64,000 nt of DNA, taken from the NCBI GenBank assembly GCA_024280375.1, contig JAJRQF010000049.1, positions 1 through 64,000 of the forward strand. The letters run 5' to 3'. Positions 49,668 to 59,517 of the stretch are shown here, one piece after another (positions within the stretch are counted from its first letter, which is position 1; every line of letters starts with the position of its first letter). This DNA is from Alphaproteobacteria bacterium. GTDB lineage: Bacteria; Pseudomonadota; Alphaproteobacteria; Rhizobiales; Rhizobiaceae. The position numbers and the translations under genes are program-made. The notes below the pieces were generated by a model, which did no database searches, had not been told where the DNA came from, and worked only from the letters and a program-made list of their open reading frames with translations.

Positions 49668-50095
49668 GATTGGTCCTTTTTCGGTTGAGACGGGCAGTTG
49701 GTTGAGCAGACTGGTTGTTGCCCCGGGGGAAAAGCCAGAACCTTTCAGCCGTTTTAATTGTGTATGCATCAATGACTACGAGTAGACGTTGCAATCCAGA
49801 AGCGTATGCGCGATTGGACCGAGTGAGCTTTAGGTGTTTTGGGTACCAACTACTTTGGGTGTGTCGTTATCTCCGGTTCATTCCGACAGTTGATTATTGC
49901 CTGCCCAATGGTTGAGGGCAGGGCTGTTTGGTCGTGTTTTCTGTTTGGCCAATAATAAACCTGCCGCCAATTTTGGTCTGGCAAACTCTAGCATCAGCGT
50001 GAGAAGTGGGGATAAGTTTCCTTGATGGGCAAAATAGGCTATGGGACCTAATTGAATTTAAGTCCCAATCCGGCATTATTTACACTAGGATGATA
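49668..50095. other. Intergenic region upstream of the GT2 gene
   Basis: About 430 bp between the minus-strand phage-like pair and the plus-strand glycosyltransferase. Both promoters should lie here. I see no RNA gene or repeat. Confidence 0.4.
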
Positions 50096-50863
50096 ATGAA
50101 AATTTCACTGGTTACTGCCGTTTATAACAGGCGCGATACAATCGAAGAATCGATTGATAGCGTTCGTATGCAAAGTTATCAAAACATTGAACATGTAATC
50201 ATCGATGGCGCATCGACGGATGGCACATTGGAGCTACTGCTAAAACTGTCTGATAAGCACACCAAATTGGTCAGTGAAAAAGATGATGGTATTTACGATG
50301 CCTTGAACAAGGGCATTGCCCATGCAAGTGGTGACGTCATTGGCCTCATACATTCAGATGATATTTTTGCCCATAACAGGGTTCTTGCAAAAGTAGCCGA
50401 AGCATTTGCAGATCCGCAAATAGATGCGGTCTATGGTGATCTTCAATATGTTTCCAACGTAGATATAACGCGCATTATTAGACATTGGAAAGCTGGTGAA
50501 TTCATCCCTTCAAAATTACGTAACGGCTGGATGCCGCCTCATCCCACACTTTTTTTACGACGAGAAGTTTTTGAAAAATACGGCTGCTATGACACCGCCT
50601 ATCGAATTGCAGCTGATTATGAGGCAATTCTACGCTGGTTTGGTAAAAGTGAATTCAAAGCCCATTACTTGCCGGAAGTGATGGTGAAAATGCGGGTAGG
50701 TGGTGAAAGCAATAAATCGCTGAGAAAAATTATAGTGAAAAGCCGTGAGGATTATCGCGCCATACGCTCAAATAACATCGGTGGAATTAGAACCCTGATT
50801 TGGAAAAATCTCAGCAAGGTTAAGCAATTTTTGCTCCCAATTCAGGGCGTGTCGGACGATTAA
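50096..50863 (+). CDS. Glycosyltransferase family 2
   Basis: 255 residues. MKISLVTAVYNRRDTIEESI, DGASTDGTLE, SEKDDGIYDALNKG and HSDD (DxD-type) define a GT-A fold enzyme of the WcaA/colanic-acid type. AGG lies six bases before the chosen ATG. Its final 96 bases overlap the convergent galE. Confidence 0.88.
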   Translation: MKISLVTAVYNRRDTIEESIDSVRMQSYQNIEHVIIDGASTDGTLELLLKLSDKHTKLVSEKDDGIYDALNKGIAHASGDVIGLIHSDDIFAHNRVLAKVAEAFADPQIDAVYGDLQYVSNVDITRIIRHWKAGEFIPSKLRNGWMPPHPTLFLRREVFEKYGCYDTAYRIAADYEAILRWFGKSEFKAHYLPEVMVKMRVGGESNKSLRKIIVKSREDYRAIRSNNIGGIRTLIWKNLSKVKQFLLPIQGVSDD

Positions 50864-51793
50864 GTTCAGGTCATTGTAATTGGGCTTCCAATTTAACACT
50901 GCACGTATTTTGGTTGTGTTTGCAACGAGCGCTGCTGGATCCCCATCTCTTCTTTTTGTAAATTCAACCTTAAAATCAACTCCAGAAATTTCCTTTATAG
51001 CCTCTATTACCTCCAGGACAGAAAAGCCATGGCCGTAACCGCAGTTAAAAATCTGGCTTTGACCTCCTTCTTTTAGATAATTTAGTGCATCATAATGGGC
51101 AGAAACCAGATCGACAACGTGAATATAGTCACGCACTCCGGTGCCATCTACTGTATCAAAATCATTCCCGAACACACTTAGCTTAGGGCGCAAGCCAAGG
51201 CTAACCTGACATGCAACCTTAATTAAATGGGTAGCATTTGGAGTCGCCTGGCCAATCTTGTTTTCTGGGTCAGCGCCGGCAACATTGAAATACCTGAGGG
51301 CAATATATTTGAAATCATGGGCTATCGAGGTATCTCGTAGCATCATTTCTGTCATCAATTTTGAGGAGCCATATGGGGAAATCGGATCTGTTAAATCTGT
51401 CTCGCTAACCATAGGTGATTTTGGCATCCCATAAACTGCTGCGGTCGACGAAAAAATAAAGTTTTTCACTTCTGTATTAATTGCGACTTCAATCAATGAT
51501 CTGGATTTTACTGTGTTATTTTCATAATAACCGAGAGGGTCAACAACGGATTCCGGAACAATAACTGAGCCAGCAAAATGGATGATAGAATCTACGTTAT
51601 ATTGCTTTATTACTTTTTCTACTAATTCCTGATTTCCGACATCTCCTTTCACAAAAACAGCTTCATTTGGAACTGCCCAAAAATTTCCGGTAGAAAGATT
51701 GTCAAGAACAATAGTCCTATGACCATCATTTAAAAGCTTATGGACCATGTGGCTGCCAATATATCCAGCTCCACCAGTTACCAAAATACTCAT
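50768..51793 (-). CDS. galE: UDP-glucose 4-epimerase
   Basis: Interconverts UDP-glucose and UDP-galactose. 341 residues: GGAGYIGSHMVHKL, SSTAAVYG, SPYGSSKLMTE (YxxxK) and ALRYFNVAGAD. The last 15 or so residues after the ALNWEQKLL motif extend beyond the family core and are in the overlap with the GT2 gene. Confidence 0.96.
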   Translation of the reverse strand: MSILVTGGAGYIGSHMVHKLLNDGHRTIVLDNLSTGNFWAVPNEAVFVKGDVGNQELVEKVIKQYNVDSIIHFAGSVIVPESVVDPLGYYENNTVKSRSLIEVAINTEVKNFIFSSTAAVYGMPKSPMVSETDLTDPISPYGSSKLMTEMMLRDTSIAHDFKYIALRYFNVAGADPENKIGQATPNATHLIKVACQVSLGLRPKLSVFGNDFDTVDGTGVRDYIHVVDLVSAHYDALNYLKEGGQSQIFNCGYGHGFSVLEVIEAIKEISGVDFKVEFTKRRDGDPAALVANTTKIRAVLNWKPNYNDLNLIVRHALNWEQKLLNLAEIFPNQGSNSTDVI

Positions 51794-52249
51794 TTAGCTT
51801 TTATCCTAAGGGAGGTGAGGGATGGAATCATAAGTAGCATTGAAATCCGCTGGCGATAGATCCATTTAGTCACGCAAGAGTAGTGTTTTTCAATATATGC
51901 AAGATGATAAACATCAAAATTTGAATCGGTATATACTGGACACTCTAGACAGGTGCTACAAAATATTTTGGAAATGTCGCACGATTGACAGTTTTTGCGA
52001 AAGCATCCACCAAATATCGAATTAGATCAACCTGTACTGGGAAATTATGGTTGAATTTAAAAAGTTTCAGCAGAGCAGTTCAATCAAGGTGGGCCGGTTA
52101 CTCTAACCAATGCTGAATAAAATGATCAGCCAATATCTTGCTTAATCCAAAATGCAATCACGCCGAAAACCCTAATGACTGATAAAGTTCAGTAAGTTGG
52201 CAAGTTAAAATAGACCCCGAAGGTCCACATGTAATCCTACTTGGCAGCG
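51794..52249. other. Intergenic region between galE and cysC-like gene
   Basis: A 456-bp AT-rich spacer with no open frame of note, no tRNA and no repeat. It holds the galE promoter (GGGAGG occurs near its start on the plus strand). Confidence 0.4.
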
Positions 52250-53260
52250 CTAAATAAACTTACCCTGTTTAAGATAATCAAGAACCTGATCTGCCAATAT
52301 CTCCGGTTCTTCTTTGCCCCCATTTAGAATAATGTCGGCACGCTCTGGAATTTCATAAGGCGAATCCAGACCGGTAAAGTTCTTGATTTCTCCCCGGCGA
52401 GCTTTTCTATACAAACCCTTTGGGTCGCGCTTCTCGCAAATCTCCAACGGCGTATTCACATAAATTTCGCTGAATTCTTCATCTTTGAAGAGATCGCGCG
52501 CCATTCGGCGCTCCGTGGTGAAGGGAGAAATAAACGAAACAATCACGATCAACCCCGCATCGACAAACAGCCGGGCGGTCTCTGAAATCCTTCGAATGTT
52601 TTCGACCCGATCGGCATCAGTAAAACCAAGATCCCGGCACAAACCGTGACGGACATTGTCACCATCAAGTAAATAGGTGTGGTGGCCCAACGCGTGCAGT
52701 TTTTTTTCAAGTAAGCTGGCAATCGTAGATTTTCCGGAGCCGGAAAGGCCGGTAAACCAGAGCACATAAGGTTTCTGTTGCTTGGCGACCGCACGTGCGG
52801 CTTGATCAATCTCGACTTCCTGCCAGCGAATATTAGTTGCGCGTCTTAAGCCAAACTGAATGAGGCCAGTAGCAACTTTTTTGCCAGTTAGGCTGTCCAG
52901 CAATGAAAATGTACCCAGATTGCGATCAGCGCTGGCAGGTGCATAATCAATCGAATGGTCAAGCTCAATATTGCAATACCCAATTTCAAGATGATTAAGG
53001 GTAGAGGCAGCAATTTGTCTTTTGTTCTCAGGGTCAAGCCGAAATTTTAGCGAGCTCACCGAGCAGTTAATTCTGGTCCCTGGGGAAATGAATGCATAGC
53101 TCCGACCTGGCAGCAAAGGTTCTGTTCCTTGCCAAACCAGATATACGGCAAATTGATCTGAATGCCATTTCTGATCTTTGACATCATCCAGCTTTGGATT
53201 ACTGCGGATTTCTCGCGCGGCAATTTCAACAAGTTGATCAATATTCAGGCGAGCCATCAT
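52250..53260 (-). CDS. APS kinase with CysN-like N-terminal domain, lacking the GTPase
   Basis: 336 residues. The C-terminal half is an adenylylsulfate kinase: [12 protein letters not shown]-loop, DGDNVRHGL, FISPF and EIYVNTPLEICEKRDPKGLY. The N-terminal part (about 35-150) matches the C-terminal beta-barrels of CysN (EPLLPGRSYAFI, FGLRRATNI), but the GTP-binding domain of a normal CysNC is absent. It can supply PAPS, but ATP sulfurylase activity must come from elsewhere. Overlaps the cysQ stop (ATGA). Confidence 0.85.
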   Translation of the reverse strand: MMARLNIDQLVEIAAREIRSNPKLDDVKDQKWHSDQFAVYLVWQGTEPLLPGRSYAFISPGTRINCSVSSLKFRLDPENKRQIAASTLNHLEIGYCNIELDHSIDYAPASADRNLGTFSLLDSLTGKKVATGLIQFGLRRATNIRWQEVEIDQAARAVAKQQKPYVLWFTGLSGSGKSTIASLLEKKLHALGHHTYLLDGDNVRHGLCRDLGFTDADRVENIRRISETARLFVDAGLIVIVSFISPFTTERRMARDLFKDEEFSEIYVNTPLEICEKRDPKGLYRKARRGEIKNFTGLDSPYEIPERADIILNGGKEEPEILADQVLDYLKQGKFI

Positions 53261-54069
53261 AGTCCCCCGGCATTGTTGTTTTTCAGGCCAAAAGCGATAA
53301 ACGCCGAATTTGTAAAATTCTCGCCAGACTTACCATAACACAACGGCTTGCCATTTGGTGTATCAACGCGGCCACCGGCAGCCAGCAAGATTGCATGGCC
53401 CGCAGCCGTATCCCACTCCATTGTAGGTGCAAAACGTGGGTAAATATCAGCAACTCCTTCCGCCAGTTTGCAAAATTTGAGCGATGAGCCTGCACTTAAA
53501 GTCGAGTTGATGTGAAAATTACTCAAATATTCCATGGTTTCATTATTCATGTGAGATCGACTAACGATAACATTCAGACCACGCTCCCTTGGAACCGCTG
53601 CGTGAATTTCCTCCAGTTTGAGCGTTTCAATACTGGAGAACATGTCATTTATTCCAAGATTGGCTTTAACGGCTCGGGTGGAAGAAAGTGTTACATATAG
53701 CACCGACAAGGCCGGGGCATAGATAATGCCAAACACTGGAATACCATTTTCTATCAGTGCAATATTGACGGTAAACTCATCATTTTTTTGAACGAACTCT
53801 TTCGTGCCATCAAGCGGATCGACCAAAAAGAAACGATCACCAACTTCCGGGATATCACCTCCGCTTGCAGCCTCCTCTGCGACCACGGGTATGTTTGGAA
53901 CATGCAGTTTCAAATCGGCCAGAATAATATTCTCTGCCAATTTGTCCGCGTCTGTAACCGGGCTTGAATCAGACTTATAATCCACATCAAAATCATGTTC
54001 GTAGATACTCATTATTACCTGTCCTGCTCTTTGGCAGGTAGCAATCAGCTTTGTCGCCAATGCAGTCAT
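53257..54069 (-). CDS. cysQ: 3'(2'),5'-bisphosphate nucleotidase CysQ
   Basis: Removes 3'-phosphoadenosine 5'-phosphate left by sulfotransfer or sulfate reduction. 270 residues from MTALATKLIATCQRAG; metal motifs are EEAASG, DPLDGTKEF and EWDTAAGHAIL. The open frame reaches to 54177 but family similarity begins at 54069. Coupled to the APS kinase, so PAPS synthesis and PAP disposal are paired. Confidence 0.92.
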   Translation of the reverse strand: MTALATKLIATCQRAGQVIMSIYEHDFDVDYKSDSSPVTDADKLAENIILADLKLHVPNIPVVAEEAASGGDIPEVGDRFFLVDPLDGTKEFVQKNDEFTVNIALIENGIPVFGIIYAPALSVLYVTLSSTRAVKANLGINDMFSSIETLKLEEIHAAVPRERGLNVIVSRSHMNNETMEYLSNFHINSTLSAGSSLKFCKLAEGVADIYPRFAPTMEWDTAAGHAILLAAGGRVDTPNGKPLCYGKSGENFTNSAFIAFGLKNNNAGGL

Positions 54070-54154
54070 GTTTAAGTCATTCAATGATTTATTCCTCAGA
54101 AATACCGCTCTATCGTTGGCCAAATTACTAAATATGGTGAGATGACCGATCGCC

Positions 54155-55321
54155 TCATTGCCGTTTTTCAGAAACATTCAATTCACCGCGTTCACTTAAA
54201 AGGATGGCTGAAAGCGTACCAAATACAACGGCAATTGCCATCGTTCTCAAGGGGTAATCGATGATAGAGTGAAGAAGTACGGCAAATAGGGAAATGCATA
54301 TATATTGAGTAAATTGGTTGCGAAACATGTTTCTGATTATCAAAATGAGATAAAGCAGAGCTACCGGAATAAATATCAGTCCGAGTTCCAGCAACAGTTG
54401 TAGATAATCATTGTGAGCTTGATTGGCATAAACATACCGAACATCGTTTGTCGCTTCAAACATCGGATAAACCAGAATAAAACTACCCAGGCCAGTTCCG
54501 GTATTAATATGTTGCTGAATAGCAATCCAGGTCGTGGCGAATATTACCTGGCGATAATCACCCTCAAGAATTGATTGGGTATCCAAGAAATTAGTCCCAA
54601 CAATTATCAGCAAAATTATCACCGTTAGTCCAACAAATTTTTTCCCAATGGAAATTTGATCGAGCAATATCCAGATATATGAAAACAATGCCAGTGAAAC
54701 GGCAATTGCCATTCCGGCTCTGGAGCCGATGCTGAATTGAAATAGCACAATCAACCCAACAATTAGGAAATATGCCAGAGGTCGCCATGTTTCCACCAAC
54801 ACGCGCCAGGCAACAAGTGGAATCACCATATAGACCAGGCTTGAAAAGTGGTTCTCATTGGCAAAAACACCGGACCAAATATCAAATGGGAGTACACCGC
54901 TGATCTTGACTTTGGAGCCATAGGACAGCTGAATTACGCCAATTAGAAGATTAATTGCAAACCCCAAAAAGATGAATTTGATCAGGCGTTTATGTTGCAA
55001 GGTGTTCATTCGAGCAACGAACAATGAGATGCCCAATATGCTAAGAGTAAACAGGCTGGCTTCTAAGCTTCTCGATGGTGAGATGCTCCACAAATTCCAT
55101 TGAGAGATTTGATCAGAATATTGAGGAAAGCCCTTATCGCTGCCAAACGGAACAAATTGCAAAAGCAGAATGGCAATGATCAAAACAACGAGCGCGCGTG
55201 AATATACACCAAGGCGGTTGTTGAATAAATTGACCAGACCTACAAAAACCAATGGGAGCATGATCAATTGCAGCAAGTGGTCACTCCACAGACCTTGATT
55301 GGTGCCACCACCTAAAATCAA
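54155..55321 (-). CDS. O-antigen ligase / Wzy-type membrane protein
   Basis: 388 residues from TTG, about 10 helices, with GVFANENHFSSLV and QAHNDYLQLLLELG, the hallmark loop of the Wzy_C family. The true N-terminus is doubtful: in the same frame the upstream bases encode the rest of the first helix (FNYAGIAVLLSL), yet no ATG is in frame. Dropping one A from the AAA at 55383-55385 would start it at the ATG overlapping the previous stop. Its stop region overlaps the longer cysQ frame. Confidence 0.8.
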   Translation of the reverse strand: MILGGGTNQGLWSDHLLQLIMLPLVFVGLVNLFNNRLGVYSRALVVLIIAILLLQFVPFGSDKGFPQYSDQISQWNLWSISPSRSLEASLFTLSILGISLFVARMNTLQHKRLIKFIFLGFAINLLIGVIQLSYGSKVKISGVLPFDIWSGVFANENHFSSLVYMVIPLVAWRVLVETWRPLAYFLIVGLIVLFQFSIGSRAGMAIAVSLALFSYIWILLDQISIGKKFVGLTVIILLIIVGTNFLDTQSILEGDYRQVIFATTWIAIQQHINTGTGLGSFILVYPMFEATNDVRYVYANQAHNDYLQLLLELGLIFIPVALLYLILIIRNMFRNQFTQYICISLFAVLLHSIIDYPLRTMAIAVVFGTLSAILLSERGELNVSEKRQ

Positions 55322-55384
55322 ACTTAGCAGAACCGCTATTCCGGCATAATTAAATTGAATATTGGAAACTCTATTATTGATGTT

Positions 55385-56662
55385 TCATACTCCGTCCAGA
55401 CTGATCGATATATTGTGCAACAGCAGCGTGCCCGAATATCTGTTTCTCCAACTCTCTACAAAATTGTCATTGGAAATTTTAAGCTGCTGAAGTTCACAAT
55501 CTGAAGCAGGAACCTCGAATTTGATTTCAAATTGCCTTTTCTCATTATTACCAGGTTCGAATGAGAATGAAGCCAAAGGTTTATTCTTATTGCTGCATTC
55601 AACTTGAAACTTAATAGGTTTATTCGTTTTCAACGCCTGAGTTGAATAGCTCAGTTTCAAGGTGAATTTAGAAGGGGGTAATATTATTCTTTGCAGGACT
55701 TTCGAAAATCTGACTGGTGAGTCCAAAAATCTGAGAACAAATACATTTTCAAATTTTTGCGCTGAATTGCTACCGCTACGAATTTTTCGAATTTCAGCGT
55801 TCATTCCAGCCTGGTTGGGTATTTGCCAGTCAAATATGTTTCCAGATGGGCTGAGGTCAAAATTTCCATTGAAAATATATCCGGAATGGAGTTTTTGGTC
55901 TGAATTGAGCGTTAGTAAAAACAACCTGTATGCGCTCAGATATTCCTTAAACTTGATCAGCCTTATCGAGATTCTGTTGATTGATAATTGTAAATCATCA
56001 ATCCCCTGCGCGTGCCAATCGCGTATCAATTTCCGCGCAATTGCAACAGATTTCACGTCTTTATTCAGGCTGTCAACAAGGCGATATCGCGCAATCGGGC
56101 TTAATGAAAACAACTTTAGAGCTTCGTCATAGGCGTCTTTGTGGCGCAGCAACTCATACATATATGGTGTCACGTCGCCCCATTTTAATGGCCACCGGCG
56201 AAGAATAATATCAGCTTGCGAAACCGCTTTGACAAATTTTGCCGTCGACAAATTAAAAAAGAAACGCCGTTGCAGTGCGTGGATTTCTGTTGGCAATAAT
56301 TTCAGGGCATGTACATATTTTCTTTGTGCGTCAGCAATTTTGTTTTGACGCTCTTCAGCCACGCCCAGCAAACTAAATAATCTGGCATCTATGGGATCAA
56401 ATTTTATCCCTTGAATGGCCAGTTCTTTAAGCTTGCTGGTTTCTGCATCATTGGTTGTTTCGGAAAACTGGTTAGTCAGTTTGTATAATCTTGCCGGCGT
56501 GTTCAACGGATTTAGCGCAATCGCCAAATCAGGATTGAGCGTTGTTGCAAAATTGCTGGCTGCAGACAAAATTACAATTATGGAAACGCAGATCGCAAAT
56601 AATGTCATCACCAGCTGAACAACAGGGTTTTGCCTTGTCTTACGCGAAGAACTCTGCGTCAT
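55385..56662 (-). CDS. TPR-like, membrane-anchored protein paired with the ligase
   Basis: 425 residues: a signal-anchor helix (VVQLVMTLFAICVSIIVILS), then helical TPR-like repeats (FDPIDARLFSLLGVAEERQN, AQRKYVHALKLLP) and, from about 265, a beta-rich domain resembling carbohydrate-binding modules (GYIFNGNFDLSPSGNIFDWQ). Such proteins often neighbour Wzy-type polymerases/ligases in alphaproteobacterial loci and may help handle the polymer in the periplasm. Function is inferred. Confidence 0.7.
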   Translation of the reverse strand: MTQSSSRKTRQNPVVQLVMTLFAICVSIIVILSAASNFATTLNPDLAIALNPLNTPARLYKLTNQFSETTNDAETSKLKELAIQGIKFDPIDARLFSLLGVAEERQNKIADAQRKYVHALKLLPTEIHALQRRFFFNLSTAKFVKAVSQADIILRRWPLKWGDVTPYMYELLRHKDAYDEALKLFSLSPIARYRLVDSLNKDVKSVAIARKLIRDWHAQGIDDLQLSINRISIRLIKFKEYLSAYRLFLLTLNSDQKLHSGYIFNGNFDLSPSGNIFDWQIPNQAGMNAEIRKIRSGSNSAQKFENVFVLRFLDSPVRFSKVLQRIILPPSKFTLKLSYSTQALKTNKPIKFQVECSNKNKPLASFSFEPGNNEKRQFEIKFEVPASDCELQQLKISNDNFVESWRNRYSGTLLLHNISISLDGV

Positions 56663-56901
56663 TGAATTTATTCGCCTGATACTATTAAGCCATTCCTATC
56701 AACACACATATTACACCGCGTAAATTGTCATGTATAGGTGGAAATCAGTTTGTAGGCTGGTCATATTTGACCAATATAGGGTAGCGATTTTGGGTGAAGT
56801 TTCCGCTTCTTGAGTCTTGGATAACTCAAATGACCGCGCAAATTACCAAACAGAAATATAGTACGTGTCGCCAATGTATTGGAAAAAATTTTGAATATGA
56901 A

Positions 56902-56977
56902 TGGTGAGCCCGTCCGGGTTCGAACCGGAGACATCCTGATTAAAAGTCAAGCGCTCTACCAACTGAGCTACGGGCTC
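56902..56977 (-). tRNA. tRNA-Lys (anticodon UUU)
   Basis: 76 bases including encoded CCA. All parts are visible on the minus strand: acceptor GAGCCCG/CGGGCTC, D arm GCTCAGTTGGTAGAGC, anticodon loop CTTTTAA with UUU, T arm CCGGTTCGAACCCGG. Confidence 0.97.
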
Positions 56978-57338
56978 CTCTGACATGATGATTCACCTGT
57001 CGAGGTTGGGCGGAAAATAGGGATGTGCCCCCTTGCGGTCAAGTGCCTTGCGAGGTTTATTTTTAGAAGCCTGGTTAATTACCTTTAATCAGTAATTTAT
57101 ATATAAACATCAAAGGGTTTCCTCAGCATATCGTGCGGAATTTACTGAAAATTACCCTATAGGGCCGCGTCGATTTGGTGAATTGCCAAACCTATTGATG
57201 ATGAAGTTTAATTTGAGAATAAATTTTATGACGCGATATTGATCAGGAATGATTGCAATTGGCCGTCATTGTAACGTATTTGAAAGTCAATTACATCGAT
57301 CTTTGCAACTACCGAATATCCAACATCCTGAGGGTAAA
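56978..57338. other. Intergenic region between tRNA-Lys and ccdA
   Basis: 361 bp, holding the promoters of the divergent tRNA and ccdA. GAGGGTAAA precedes the ccdA ATG. No other element is seen. Confidence 0.4.
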
Positions 57339-58142
57339 ATGGCCGGCAATATTGAACTCTATTCTGCACTTTTTGCAGGCATTCTTTCCTTCGTATCACC
57401 GTGTGTTTTACCCCTTGTGCCGCCTTATCTATGTTATCTCGCAGGTGTTTCGCTTGATCAACTAACAGATGATACCGCGAACATAGATGCAGCAGAGCGG
57501 TCTCGCGTGCAAAAACGGGTGTTTATCAATGCAATTTTGTTTGTATTGGGTTTTTCGACTGTTTTCGTAAGCCTTGGTGCTGGTGCATCAACAATCGGCT
57601 CGTTTGTACGCTCATATCTCGATGTTTTAAGCACGATTGCCGGTCTGGCAATAATTCTGATGGGTATGCATTTCCTGGGAATATTGAAAATTGGAATGCT
57701 GTATCGCGAATTGCGCTTTCAAACCGGGGGTACAGCACCTGCTGTATCAGGCGGAGATAGCGGCGGCTTTGGCGCATCGGTTACCGGGTCCGGTGGCGGC
57801 TCCTACATCATGGGCCTGGCATTTGCTTTTGGTTGGACCCCATGCATTGGACCAATTCTTGGTGCAATTCTCGCGGTGGCCGGCTCACAAGACAGTGTAG
57901 GGCAGGGCGCGTTTCTGCTTGCTGTTTATTCGCTTGGTTTGGGAATACCATTTTTACTCGCCGCTTTTTTCGTAAAGCCCTTTATGAAATTTCTTGCCCG
58001 GTTTCGTCGTCATTTGGGAATGGTCGAAAAGGCAATGGGCGTATTACTGATCATTACCGGAATATTGTTTCTTACCGGCGGCATGCAGACCATGTCCTTC
58101 TGGTTGCTTGAAAAATTTCCATTCCTTGTGGCCTATAGCTAA
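57339..58142 (+). CDS. ccdA: Cytochrome c biogenesis protein CcdA
   Basis: 267-residue DsbD-type membrane thiol carrier that brings reducing power to periplasmic heme ligation. Two half-repeats each carry the active Cys: SFVSPCVLPLVPPY and FGWTPCIGPILGA; six helices. I start at MAGNIELY (GAGGG site) rather than the upstream open frame. A Gly/Ser-rich cytoplasmic loop (about 135-150) is longer than usual. Followed by the 82-bp repeats. Confidence 0.93.
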   Translation: MAGNIELYSALFAGILSFVSPCVLPLVPPYLCYLAGVSLDQLTDDTANIDAAERSRVQKRVFINAILFVLGFSTVFVSLGAGASTIGSFVRSYLDVLSTIAGLAIILMGMHFLGILKIGMLYRELRFQTGGTAPAVSGGDSGGFGASVTGSGGGSYIMGLAFAFGWTPCIGPILGAILAVAGSQDSVGQGAFLLAVYSLGLGIPFLLAAFFVKPFMKFLARFRRHLGMVEKAMGVLLIITGILFLTGGMQTMSFWLLEKFPFLVAYS

Positions 58143-58468
58143 AGCTTGTCTCCTAAAAGCATGCCCTCGGACTTGATCCGTTGGTGGGCACCGGTTTTAG
58201 GAATAAAGACATGCGTCAATAGAAAGCTTGTCTCCTAAAAGCATGCCCTCGGACTTGATCCGTTGGTGGGTACCGGTTTTAGGAATAAGGACATGCGATA
58301 ATAGAAAGCTTGTCTCCTAAAAGCATGCCCTCGGACTTGATCCGTTGGTGGGCGCCGGTTTTAGGAATAAAGACATGCGATAATAGAAAGCTTGTCTCCT
58401 AAAAGCATGCCCTCGGACTTGATCCGTTGGTGGGCACCGGTTTTAGGAATAAAGACATGCGTCAATAG
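58141..58468 (+). repeat. Four 82-bp tandem repeats
   Basis: Units at 58141-58222, 58223-58304, 58305-58386 and 58387-58468; the first and last are identical, the middle two differ at a few bases. Each has inverted ends (TCCTAAAA / TTTTAGGA, 36 bp apart) around a small dyad (CGGA-cttga-TCCG), akin to the Rhizobiales CCTCGG...CCGAGG palindromes. The array begins in the ccdA stop codon and ends 58 bp before the EamA gene end. No spacer variation, so it is not a CRISPR array. Confidence 0.95.
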
Positions 58469-58525
58469 AAAGCATATCGGATGCTCACGAATGAACGCGC
58501 TCAACTAGACCTCAGGCCCGCGGCC

Positions 58526-59467
58526 TCAGGCCCGGGACTTCAAACCAGATAAATTTCTCAAAAGAGAAACTGGCATTGATGCAATGATTACACCGCCACT
58601 GACCGTAATTATGCCTGCAAGATGGTAAGTTTCAAATGCCTCCCCCAGAAAGGCAACCGCCATTCCAACCCCGTAAACCGGCAATAGATACATGAAAATT
58701 CCGGCAATAGGCGCGCCAGCAGTTTTTACACCATACTGAAATGCACTGAATGCGATTAGCGAGGCAAACAAAACAATGCCCGCAATATTAATCCAGGAAG
58801 CCAAACCGGTTGGAAATGTATTTTGATATACAATTTCAATAATAGTGAAGGGTGCAAGGGTAAGCGCACCCATAAATGCAATCACTGCCAACAGCGTAAT
58901 TGTTGGAACGCTGTCCAGAGCCGGAGATTTCAAAAGCACAGAATATATTGACCAACTTATAGCTGTTAAGACAAACAACAAATCACCAGTGTTGAAATTG
59001 AGCGATAACAAGACATCCATAGACCCGCGAAAAATGATGATCAAAACCCCAATCATCGCAATCGCGATGCCGGTAAATTCGCGCACCCCGACTTTTCTGC
59101 CCCGAAACATCCATTCCAAAAAAATGATCAACACGGGAGACGATGTATAAATTAACGTGCCATTTGTAGCGCTGGTATATTTCAAAGCAAGATAAACCAA
59201 GGCTCCGCAAATCCACATGCCAAGAATGCCAAGCAGCAATATCCGCTTCCATTGCATTTTTAAGGTGGCCGAATGTTGCACAATACTATGGGCCACAAAA
59301 GGCATCAGAATCAAAGTGCAAGTAAACCAGCGGATAAATGCCAACGTCCATGGTTCAACAGTTGATACGGCGACCCGGCCAAAAATTATGTTGGTTGAAA
59401 AAAACAATGGCATAAATGCCAAAATTACAAATGTAATCGCGGGGGTTTTAGCAGGCATATTGCGCAT
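58526..59467 (-). CDS. EamA/DMT-family transporter
   Basis: 313-residue inner-membrane protein with ten helices and two EamA repeats (the second begins GDLLFVLTAISWSIYSVLL). Likely a metabolite or drug exporter; substrate unknown. ATG at 59458 is an alternative start. Confidence 0.82.
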   Translation of the reverse strand: MRNMPAKTPAITFVILAFMPLFFSTNIIFGRVAVSTVEPWTLAFIRWFTCTLILMPFVAHSIVQHSATLKMQWKRILLLGILGMWICGALVYLALKYTSATNGTLIYTSSPVLIIFLEWMFRGRKVGVREFTGIAIAMIGVLIIIFRGSMDVLLSLNFNTGDLLFVLTAISWSIYSVLLKSPALDSVPTITLLAVIAFMGALTLAPFTIIEIVYQNTFPTGLASWINIAGIVLFASLIAFSAFQYGVKTAGAPIAGIFMYLLPVYGVGMAVAFLGEAFETYHLAGIITVSGGVIIASMPVSLLRNLSGLKSRA

Positions 59468-59517
59468 TGACGAAGTTTACTCGCAAAGGAGGGCGGAGGT
59501 TTCCACTCGATGAAATT

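Noticed and set aside
58141-58468. CRISPR array
   Set aside because: Units are contiguous 82-bp copies without unique spacers and there are no cas genes.
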